Assembly: GCA_003566215.1 (NCBI GenBank)
Contig: PXEJ01000254.1
Coordinates: 1 to 14,678 of the forward strand
Length of the DNA: 14,678 nucleotides
Direction of reading: 5' to 3'
Origin: Cyanobacteria bacterium T3Sed10_376R1m
GTDB lineage: Bacteria > Cyanobacteriota > Cyanobacteriia > Cyanobacteriales > Cyanobacteriaceae
Shown: piece by piece, positions 8,464-14,488 of the stretch
Layout of the letters: every line of letters begins with the position of its first letter
Numbering within the stretch: position 1 is the first letter of the stretch
Program-made: the position numbers and the translations under genes
Notes under the pieces: generated by a model
What the model was told of the DNA's origin: nothing
Database searches by the model: none
The model's input: only the letters and a program-made list of their open reading frames with translations

Positions 8464-9588
8464 TTATTGGTTTATTCTTTGTAAGGCTGATTGGGCATAA
8501 ATCTCAATGTTTTCATCCCCTTGATGAGCAATTTCTGCTAAGTATTTTAGAGCTGGTTGAGCATTTAATTTTTCCCATGTGTAGCATAAATTCTTGATTA
8601 TTTGGGGAGAAGTTTTAGGGAGAGAATTAAGTTGATAAAAATCAAGGGTTAATTGAATAATTTGGGGGAATTTTTTGTGATTTCTTATTCTACTAAATAA
8701 ACCAATGATTTCTATGATAATTGATTCTGGAACTAAATATAATGCTTTTCCTAAACATTCTATGCTTAAGGTGGTTTCTTGCCATGCTAAAGCTTTAATA
8801 ATCGTTTTTTGTAGTAAAACAGGAGTGTGGGGAGAAATAAGGGTATTGTAAAGGGCACTGGTGGCGTTGTTAGTTTTGAGGCGACTTAGGGAGATGGCAG
8901 TTTGTTGACATACTTTTAAGTCGATGTCATGGAGAAAAGGAATGATTTGCTCTGCCAAATTCTCAGGTGTAGATGATTTAGTTTTGAGAGCTAAACCTGT
9001 AATTGCCTCTTTTCTGACGATCGCACTATAATCTTCTAAGGCTTTAGTTAGTGTAGAAACTATTTCTGGGGTATCAAAGTTATTTAAAGATGCGATCGCA
9101 CTTACCCTAACAGCAACATCATCATCATTTACCACGGACAACAAAGGTTGAATTACCTTGCTATGGGGAATTTGAGCCAAGGCTTTAGTCACAGATAAGC
9201 GATATTCAGGAATTGATAACAAAGGGGTGAGGGTGGCAATGGCTTCTTCCCCTTGAGAGCTTAGAGTTTGGGTTGCCAACGCAATTAAGTCCTCATCTAC
9301 AGTATTGGCTAATAATTCACTGATAATTAAAATAATTTGAGGATTTTTTAGTTGACTTAAAATTTTTAAAGCATACCAACGATATTCCCCCTCCGCATCC
9401 TCATCAAGGACAACTGACTTTAATGGGGCTATTACCTCATCCCCATATTTTACCAAAACTTTGGCGATCGTCCATCGCTCCTCAAAATTTCCCCCTGCCA
9501 ACAAATCCAAAACATAAAGCAAAGGCAAAGACTCTAGATCGTTATTATTTAGGGAAAATTGAGAATCATGGGATAAACTAGAAACCAT
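8464..9588 (-). CDS. HEAT-repeat protein
   Basis: With the ATG at 9588 this is a 374-residue protein (MVSSLSHDSQF...). A TTG at 9603 would add five residues and is less likely. From about residue 25 to the end it consists of paired amphipathic helices of about 30-35 residues, typical of HEAT repeats. Examples are AIATLTPLLSIPEYRLSVTK followed by ALAQIP, VIQPLLSVVNDDDVAVRVSA, and IVSTLTKALEDYSAIVRKEA. No signal peptide, membrane segment or catalytic motif is visible. HEAT proteins are usually binding scaffolds; in cyanobacteria some act as phycobilin lyases (CpcE/F type), but no phycobilisome gene is near and I do not claim that role. It precedes the trpD2-like gene by 55 bp, suggesting an operon. 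A 6-7 bp inverted repeat sits about 30 bp before the start. Confidence 0.85.
   Translation of the reverse strand: MVSSLSHDSQFSLNNNDLESLPLLYVLDLLAGGNFEERWTIAKVLVKYGDEVIAPLKSVVLDEDAEGEYRWYALKILSQLKNPQIILIISELLANTVDEDLIALATQTLSSQGEEAIATLTPLLSIPEYRLSVTKALAQIPHSKVIQPLLSVVNDDDVAVRVSAIASLNNFDTPEIVSTLTKALEDYSAIVRKEAITGLALKTKSSTPENLAEQIIPFLHDIDLKVCQQTAISLSRLKTNNATSALYNTLISPHTPVLLQKTIIKALAWQETTLSIECLGKALYLVPESIIIEIIGLFSRIRNHKKFPQIIQLTLDFYQLNSLPKTSPQIIKNLCYTWEKLNAQPALKYLAEIAHQGDENIEIYAQSALQRINQ
9092..9099. repeat. HIP1 octamer
   Basis: Perfect GCGATCGC inside the HEAT-repeat gene; two one-mismatch variants lie nearby (around 9018 and 9464). Confidence 0.9.
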
Positions 9589-9618
9589 TATTTTAGAGAT
9601 CAACTTATTAGCTTATGA

Positions 9619-9634
9619 TACCCTTACAAGGGTA
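9619..9634. promoter_or_regulatory. Inverted repeat upstream of the HEAT-repeat gene
   Basis: TACCCTT (9619-9625) and AAGGGTA (9628-9634) are perfect inverted copies with only two bases between them. The site lies 30 bases before the ATG at 9588. It is GC-richer than its surroundings. It could be an operator, or a short hairpin in the leader if the innermost pair opens. The protein that might bind is unknown. Confidence 0.35.
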
Positions 9635-9768
9635 AATTGATTTGTTCTCCCTTATTAGTAATTATTGCTACACTTTCCTTAAATTAATGTAAAAAAAGAA
9701 TAATGAAAATCAAACATTACATAATCAAATTGTAGAGAACAAACCTAAAAAATACTAAAAAAGGCAAA

Positions 9769-9975
9769 TTAGCTTAACTTTAAAGCATTAACAGGAACAT
9801 CATCCCAACTTGAGACACTCCTAATAACAGCCTTCCAACCTTGTTTTTCTTGTTCTAGAGTTAATTTTTCCTCCCAATCTCGATGACACTCCTCCGCCGC
9901 TTGTTGATCATATCCAGCAATACAAGCTTGAATAATACCACAACTATCAATTTGTTCATTAATCCAAATAGTCAT
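9769..9975 (-). CDS. Small protein of unknown function (68 aa)
   Basis: I do not recognise this family with certainty. The 68-residue product is acidic, soluble and has no signal peptide or membrane segment. It has three cysteines (C12, C18, C30), a helical, charged middle (AAEECHRDWEEKLTLEQEKQ) and a C-terminal half with W57 in a SSWDDVPVNALKL tail. The C-x3-W-[DE] pattern at 30-35 faintly recalls the C-terminal half of CP12, the small redox switch of the Calvin cycle, but the Cys spacing differs and the GAPDH-binding end is absent. The gene call is supported by GAGG ten bases before the ATG, on the minus strand near 9986-9989. It is 180 bp upstream of the HEAT-repeat gene on the same strand, so is probably transcribed separately. 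AT-rich runs follow its stop. Confidence 0.7.
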   Translation of the reverse strand: MTIWINEQIDSCGIIQACIAGYDQQAAEECHRDWEEKLTLEQEKQGWKAVIRSVSSWDDVPVNALKLS

Positions 9976-10141
9976 ATTCTTTTATCCTCAATACTATAAA
10001 GCTAATAGTGAACGACTTATGTATATTGTAGATCGTTAATGCTTTGTATAATGTAGTATAACAGTCCTCAATTATTCGTAAAAATTTTAAATTAAGTTTT
10101 CCCTTAAATAAGATAGTAGGGGCAATTTTTTTATTACGACT

Positions 10142-10265
10142 GGGCGTTGCTTAATTATGGGATGAAATATAATTAAAATACAATAAATATTCAATATTTT
10201 AAATATTATTACTACTCCCCATTGCCTACCTAAACTAAAAATCATATTTAAATTCAGCAATGCCC
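10142..10265. mobile_element. MITE-like remnant with imperfect terminal inverted repeats
   Basis: The left end (10142-10156, GGGCGTTGCTTAATT) and the reverse complement of the right end (10251-10265, GGGCATTGCTGAATT) match at 13 of 15 positions, and ATGA recurs at the same offset (21-24) inside both ends. Between them lies about 94 bp of AT-rich DNA without coding capacity. From memory, GGGC[GA]TTGCTGAAT-like termini are common on insertion sequences and their non-autonomous derivatives in cyanobacteria; I do not assign an IS family. No target-site duplication is evident, so this may be an old or decayed copy. Confidence 0.45.
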
Positions 10266-10280
10266 CAAAATCAAATCCTT

Positions 10281-10309
10281 TTATTCCCGAGCCTCGTATC
10301 TATTAAAAT
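10281..10309 (+). promoter_or_regulatory. Candidate proximal promoter of arsM
   Basis: TTATTC (10281-10286) and TAAAAT (10304-10309) are separated by 17 bases, placing transcription start near 10316 and a leader of about 18 bases. An alternative is TATAAT at 10168-10173 with TTGCTT at 10147-10152 (15-base spacer), inside the MITE-like segment, which would give a leader of about 155 bases. Confidence 0.3.
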
Positions 10310-10334
10310 GAATTTGTCTAACTAAATAAAAAAA

Positions 10335-11297
10335 ATGACCTATTTAGAAACCACTGCCCAGTTTTATAGTGATGTAGCTCAAACCCCTGAAGTGGGATTA
10401 TGTTGTGTTCAAAGTACCCCCCTCCAACTTCCCGGGTTAAAAATTCCTCCTATCATGGCACAAATGAATTATGGTTGTGGTACAACAGTACACCCCAATG
10501 AATTAGTCAACAGTCCCACGGTTTTATATGTTGGAGTTGGGGGTGGTTTAGAAGCTTTGCAGTTTGCTTATTTTAGCCGTCGTCGGGAAGGGGTAATTGC
10601 GATCGAACCTGTGGAAAAAATGAGGGAAGTTGCGATCGCAAATCTAAAAAAAGCAGCCAAAGAAAATGATTGGTTTCAAGAAAATTTCGTCGATATTAGG
10701 AATGGTGACGCTTTTAATTTACCCGTTGCCGATGAGTCAGTAGATTTTGTTGCTCAAAACTGTTTATTCAACATATTTGAACCCGAAGACTTGAACAGAG
10801 CTTTAAAAGAAGTATTTCGGGTTCTAAAACCGGGAGGAAGACTATTAATGAGTGACCCCATAGCCACCAAACCCATTCCTCAACATTTACAAAAAGATGA
10901 ACGTTTACGCGCCATCTGTTTATCTGGAGCATTAACCTACGACCAATATATCAAGCATTTAATTGATAGAGGTTTTGGACAGATAGAAATTAGGACTCGT
11001 CGCCCTTATCGCCTATTAGACAACCATACTTATCAACTAGATGAACCCTTATTATTAGAAAGTTTGGATACCGTTTCTTTTAAAGTACCAATTCCTCAAG
11101 ATGGAGCTTGTGTTTTTACTGGTAAAACAGCAATTTATCATGGAAATTCAGAGTTTTTTAATGATAAGGCAGGACATATTTTAAGCAAAGGTATTCCCGT
11201 CTCTGTGTGTGATAAAACTGCTTCAAATTTAGATCAATTTTCCGATATTTTAATTACTGACTCTACGTGGCATTATGACGGTGGAGGATGTTGTTAA
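10335..11297 (+). CDS. arsM: Arsenite S-adenosylmethionine methyltransferase, arsenosugar type
   Basis: This 320-residue SAM-dependent methyltransferase should methylate arsenite to the dimethyl form, in detoxification and as the first step of arsenosugar synthesis. The SAM-binding motif is VLYVGVGGG (63-71) with the acidic E91 at the end of the next strand; VLKPGGRLLMSDP (163-175) is a later class I motif. Cysteines expected to bind As(III) are C48 in NYGCGT, C143 in QNCLFN and C195 in ICLSGAL, which correspond by context to C72, C174 and C224 of the algal CmArsM. Extra cysteines are the pair C23-C24 and a C-terminal GGGCC (C319-C320). The N-terminal GLCCVQSTPLQLPGL stretch and the double-Cys tail separate this branch from ordinary ArsM. 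arsS follows 102 bp downstream, supporting the pathway assignment. No arsR, arsB or arsC gene is in the window. Confidence 0.92.
   Translation: MTYLETTAQFYSDVAQTPEVGLCCVQSTPLQLPGLKIPPIMAQMNYGCGTTVHPNELVNSPTVLYVGVGGGLEALQFAYFSRRREGVIAIEPVEKMREVAIANLKKAAKENDWFQENFVDIRNGDAFNLPVADESVDFVAQNCLFNIFEPEDLNRALKEVFRVLKPGGRLLMSDPIATKPIPQHLQKDERLRAICLSGALTYDQYIKHLIDRGFGQIEIRTRRPYRLLDNHTYQLDEPLLLESLDTVSFKVPIPQDGACVFTGKTAIYHGNSEFFNDKAGHILSKGIPVSVCDKTASNLDQFSDILITDSTWHYDGGGCC
10632..10639. repeat. HIP1 octamer
   Basis: Perfect GCGATCGC inside arsM, with a one-mismatch variant about 30 bases upstream (near 10599). Confidence 0.9.
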
Positions 11298-11298
11298 C

Positions 11299-11319
11299 AG
11301 TAAAAAAGGAAATTTTACT
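11299..11319 (+). other. Stem-loop directly after arsM
   Basis: AGTAAAA (11299-11305) and TTTTACT (11313-11319) are perfect inverted copies around a 7-base loop, starting two bases after the arsM stop. The stem is AT-rich and has no proper T run after it, so it is a weak terminator at best. It could protect or process the arsM 3' end. Confidence 0.3.
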
Positions 11320-11345
11320 ACTTTTAAAACTACACCTTATAGTAA

Positions 11346-11370
11346 ATTGGGTTGAAAATTAAAACCCAAT
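11346..11370 (+). other. Stem-loop in the arsM-arsS gap
   Basis: ATTGGGTT (11346-11353) and AACCCAAT (11363-11370) are perfect 8-base inverted copies around a 9-base loop, 30 bp before arsS. It lacks a T run, so a full terminator is unlikely. It may be an operator or a leader hairpin. A marginal promoter match for arsS (TTGGGT 11347-11352, 17 bases, TATTAG 11370-11375) overlaps it. Confidence 0.4.
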
Positions 11371-11399
11371 ATTAGTTACAGATAATTTCAAAAATAAAT

Positions 11400-12389
11400 A
11401 TGCGAACTCAAATCTTGTCAAGACTAACCCCTTTTAAAGATAGATTACAACAACCTTTAACAAAAAATAAAATTAATGTTTTACAAATTAACTTAGGTAA
11501 AAAATGTAATTTAGCTTGTAAACATTGTCACGTAGAAGCCAGTCCAAAACGAACAGAAGAATTAACCCCAGAAATTTGTAATCAACTAATAGAATTAATA
11601 GCCAAATTTCCCCAAATAAAAACTATTGACTTAACGGGGGGGGCTCCAGAGTTAAACTATGGCTTTAAATCTTTAGTAGAAACAGCTAGAAAGTATCAAA
11701 AAAATGTAATTGTTAGATCTAATTTAACTATTTATTTTGAGGAAGGTTTTGAAGATATTCCCGAATTCTGTCGTCAAAATCAAGTTAAAATAGTGGCTTC
11801 TTTACCCTGCTATTTAGAAGACAATGTTGATGCAATGAGAGGTAAAGGGGTTTATGATAGTTCTATTCGGGCAATAAAATGGCTAAATAAATTAGGTTAT
11901 GGTTATGATTTAAGTTTAGATTTAGTTTATAATCCTAAGCTACCTACTTCTGAAAAATTTTCTTTAACTCCCAATCAAATCAAGTTAGAGCAAGATTATA
12001 AAAAGTTCTTACAAGAACATTTTGATATTCAATTTAACAACCTACTAACTATTACAAATTTACCTATTGGTAGAACAAAATTGTATTTAGAAAGAAACAA
12101 CTTAGACAAATCATATTTAAGTTTTTTACAATCTAATTTCAATACTGATACTATCAACAGTTTAATGTGTCGTAATGAATTATCTATTGATTATTTAGGT
12201 AATATTTATGATTGTGATTTTAATCAAATGGAAAATTTACCTTCAAAAATGGTAAATGGTGAAACATTAACAGTGGCTAAATTGTTAGAAATGGGTAGTT
12301 TAGATGTGCTTGAGGAAGTAATTACCGCATCTCATTGTTATGGTTGCACTGCGGGTAGTGGTTCGAGTTGTGGAGGTGCTTTGACTTAG
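11400..12389 (+). CDS. arsS: Arsenosugar biosynthesis radical SAM enzyme ArsS
   Basis: This 329-residue radical SAM protein should use a [4Fe-4S] cluster to cleave SAM and attach a 5'-deoxyadenosyl group to the dimethylarsenic product of ArsM, the committed step toward arsenosugars. The cluster motif is C36-x3-C40-x2-C43 (KKCNLACKHCHVEAS), followed by the glycine-rich LTGGAPE (78-84) that contacts SAM. The C-terminal half matches the DUF3641 region of this family: C257 in LMCRNELSIDYLG, D271-C272, and the end SHCYGCTAGSGSSCGGALT with C313, C316 and C324. Some relatives carry selenocysteine in the Cys-rich part; here all such positions are ordinary Cys codons and no in-frame TGA occurs. The length is typical. 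The ATG at 11400 has no clear Shine-Dalgarno site. It follows arsM by 102 bp on the same strand and converges with the glycosyltransferase gene. Confidence 0.93.
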   Translation: MRTQILSRLTPFKDRLQQPLTKNKINVLQINLGKKCNLACKHCHVEASPKRTEELTPEICNQLIELIAKFPQIKTIDLTGGAPELNYGFKSLVETARKYQKNVIVRSNLTIYFEEGFEDIPEFCRQNQVKIVASLPCYLEDNVDAMRGKGVYDSSIRAIKWLNKLGYGYDLSLDLVYNPKLPTSEKFSLTPNQIKLEQDYKKFLQEHFDIQFNNLLTITNLPIGRTKLYLERNNLDKSYLSFLQSNFNTDTINSLMCRNELSIDYLGNIYDCDFNQMENLPSKMVNGETLTVAKLLEMGSLDVLEEVITASHCYGCTAGSGSSCGGALT

Positions 12390-12478
12390 TTGTTGTTAGA
12401 AGCTATGATGGGATTTATTGGCAGTTATATTTTCTGTCATTTTCTGTTAATAATCTACATTAATTATCCAAGTTTTTA

Positions 12479-13312
12479 CTATGGTGTTTCCTTTGATGAT
12501 AATGTTTTTAATTCTTCAACTTTCAATAAAATAAAATACTCATAAAAAGCTTGTAAAGTACACCAAGCAAAACCAGCTTTACCATCAAGAAAACCCCTTA
12601 AAATAAAGTACATATACAGCCAACGAAAAAAAGGACGTAGGGGGATTCTCAAAGATAAATCTTTTAATGCTCTGCGTCTAATTAATTCGGTTTTACCAAA
12701 AAATAAATCATACCAATTAATTTCTTTTCTAGCTTCTTTTTGCCTAATTGTTTCTAAGGCTTCATCGGTAGAATAACGATTATGTTTTTCTAGCCAACGG
12801 CTTAAGCCTTTGCTACAGGTAAAATGAGGATAGGGATTTTTTAAATAATTTGTTTCCCCTAAACAAACTTCTCTTTCTGCATGACCAAAATCGGTAAAAT
12901 AGACTTTGTTTTTTCTAAATAAACGCATCTGGTGACGAGGATATTGAGAACTATAACGAATCCATTTTCCTAAAAACATCATTTTTTCAGGAACGTAATA
13001 GCCTACATATTGATCATTTTTAATGGCTTCTAAACATTCATTAAACAATTCGGGGGTAAACCTTTCATCTGCTTCTAGTAAATAGACCCAATCATATTTT
13101 GTGGTAATGTTTTGTAACATCCATGTACGTTGCTTTCCGTGGGATTCAAAAGGATGTTTAACAATCTGGACAGGATATTTAGATGCAATGTCAAGGGTTT
13201 TGTCTGTACTGTAGGAATCAACCAAGATAATGTCATCACATTCTAAAACTGATTCAATACAATTAGCGATGTCAATTTCTTCGTTATAGGTGAGTATAAA
13301 AATTGAAAACAT
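12479..13312 (-). CDS. Family 2 glycosyltransferase, LPS-core (WaaE/KdtX-like) type
   Basis: This 277-residue protein begins directly with a GT-A nucleotide-sugar fold: FSIFILTYNEEIDIANCIES (2-21), DDIILVDSYSTDKT (26-39), and the acidic metal site LLEADERF (78-85) in place of a plain DxD. RHQMRLFRKNKVYF (126-139) and GHAERE (143-148) are typical of the WaaE-like branch that adds a sugar during lipopolysaccharide-core assembly. The C-terminal part (about 225-262) is hydrophobic and aromatic, suggesting membrane attachment. The expected role is transfer of a sugar to an envelope polysaccharide or lipid; donor and acceptor cannot be told. It lies opposite arsS, ends 89 bp from its stop, and is divergent from the DUF1350 gene. 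No polysaccharide cluster surrounds it. A link to arsenosugar synthesis is possible in principle, but the family and the strand argue against it. Confidence 0.85.
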   Translation of the reverse strand: MFSIFILTYNEEIDIANCIESVLECDDIILVDSYSTDKTLDIASKYPVQIVKHPFESHGKQRTWMLQNITTKYDWVYLLEADERFTPELFNECLEAIKNDQYVGYYVPEKMMFLGKWIRYSSQYPRHQMRLFRKNKVYFTDFGHAEREVCLGETNYLKNPYPHFTCSKGLSRWLEKHNRYSTDEALETIRQKEARKEINWYDLFFGKTELIRRRALKDLSLRIPLRPFFRWLYMYFILRGFLDGKAGFAWCTLQAFYEYFILLKVEELKTLSSKETP

Positions 13313-13518
13313 TAGTTATTTTATCTTAATAATTAAAATTTAATCTTTGACTGTTGTAATAATTAAAGTTTTGATGTTAATAAACAATGATATATGTATT
13401 TTTTGTTTGATAAGATATAACTTTTTATATGAAGCAAGGAAATAAAATTTAAGATTACTTGAGATTGAAAAGAAAGATTCGTTATGGGTTTTCTATCTAA
13501 GGCTTTATAAAAAAAGTT

Positions 13519-13524
13519 TATAAT
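13519..13524 (+). promoter_or_regulatory. Candidate -10 box of the DUF1350 gene
   Basis: A perfect TATAAT lies 42 bases before the ATG at 13567 within the 254-bp divergent gap (13313-13566). No good -35 box is found at the right distance. The rest of the gap is AT-rich with nothing recognisable. Confidence 0.3.
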
Positions 13525-13566
13525 AATTTTATAGCTTAAATTTGTTTAGTTTTAATATTTATTTTC

Positions 13567-14385
13567 ATGGAATGGCAAGAAATCGGCGGTAATTGGTTAT
13601 TGATTCCCTCACAGCCTATAGGCATCATACACTTTCTGGGGGGAGCTTTTGTGGCAACTGCCCCCCATATTACTTATCGTTGGTTATTAGAAAAGTTAGC
13701 AACTCAAGGATATTTAATTATTGCAACTCCTTTTATTAATACTTTAGACCATAAAACGATCGCCCTTAGTGTATTAAATAAGTTTGAGAATGTATTATAC
13801 AGATTAGGTCAAAATACAGGGCTAGATGTAAAATATTTACCTATCTATGGTATTGGTCATAGTATGGGTTGTAAATTACATTTATTAATTTGCAGTTTAT
13901 TTGATGTGGAGAGGGCAGGAAATATTTTAATTTCTTTTAACAATTACCCTTTACAAAAAGCTATTCCTTTTATGGATCAGATCATACCTTCTATTAGTGA
14001 TAATCTTAAAAATAATTGGAAAATTGACCCTAACTTGCAATTTGAATTTACTCCCTCTCCCTCACAAACTAATGATATTGTGGCGAAAAATTATTTAACT
14101 CGTCGTAATTTATTGGTTAAATTTAGTAATGATAATATTGATCAAACTTTAACTCTCCAACCTATTTTTTAAAATCTTTTTCCTAATATGATTTCTACTT
14201 TACAGTTACAGGGAAATCACTTGACTCCCTTGGGGCAAGATATTGAGTGGCAAGTGGGGGAAATTTTTACTCCTTTTGATGCTGTGGGGCAGTGGGTAAA
14301 ACAAAATTTTTCCCGTGATTTATACGGTTTGGAAAAAGAGATTTCTCGTTGGTTAAATCCGACTAATTATGTATATGCTGACTAA
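13567..14385 (+). pseudogene. DUF1350 family protein (alpha/beta-hydrolase-like), interrupted by one in-frame stop
   Basis: Cyanobacterial and plastid DUF1350 proteins are conserved, of unknown function, and look like alpha/beta hydrolases. The frame from ATG 13567 reads 201 residues: MEWQEIGGNWLLIP, HFLGGAFVATAP, the nucleophile elbow G97-H-S99-M-G101, and VKFSNDNIDQTL (184-195) with a likely catalytic Asp. It then meets TAA at 14170-14172. The same frame continues without a shift to 14385 as clear DUF1350 C-terminal sequence: NLFPN, GNHLTPLGQD with the likely catalytic His at codon 218, FTPFDAVGQW and SRWLNP. Read through, it would be 272 residues, the usual family length. The downstream part could restart at ATG 14188 but has no Shine-Dalgarno site. 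One change (TAA from AAA at base 14170) explains the break. Real nonsense mutation, sequencing error at the T6/A4 junction, and readthrough are all possible. The 201-residue product would lack the His and is probably inactive. Confidence 0.85.
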
Positions 14386-14412
14386 TTTTTAGGGTGATGA
14401 CATCAGTATTTG

Positions 14413-14442
14413 TTTAGTTTTAGCTTTATTTTTTGGTATAAT
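14413..14442 (+). promoter_or_regulatory. Candidate promoter of ycf54
   Basis: TGGTATAAT (14434-14442) is an extended -10 element (TGn followed by a perfect TATAAT). TTTAGT at 14413-14418, 18 bases upstream, is a weak -35 box. Transcription would start near 14449, about 40 bases before the ATG at 14489. Confidence 0.5.
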
Positions 14443-14488
14443 TTATATCTAAAATAAAAGTGTTACCTTAAAATAATTATATAAATCT

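Larger units (their letters stand above)
9976..10334. other. Divergent intergenic region with repeat remnants (359 bp)
   Basis: This gap separates the 68-aa gene (-) from arsM (+). It contains a 10-bp-period direct repeat GTATAA at 10046-10051 and 10056-10061, a half copy of a GTAGGGGCAATT sequence (10116-10127), a MITE-like segment (10142-10265) and a candidate arsM promoter. AATATT occurs three times between 10186 and 10207. I found no convincing ArsR/SmtB-type operator, no ORF and no RNA gene. Confidence 0.5.

Noticed and set aside
9586..9603. TTG start at 9603 for the HEAT-repeat gene
   Set aside because: An ATG five codons later is the simpler start, and no Shine-Dalgarno site favours the TTG.
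10182..10210. ArsR/SmtB-type operator made of AATATT repeats upstream of arsM
   Set aside because: The repeats are low-complexity AT sequence without the spaced dyad of known ArsR/SmtB sites.
14188..14385. Independent 65-aa gene after the DUF1350 stop
   Set aside because: It is the conserved DUF1350 C-terminus in the same frame, without its own ribosome binding site.
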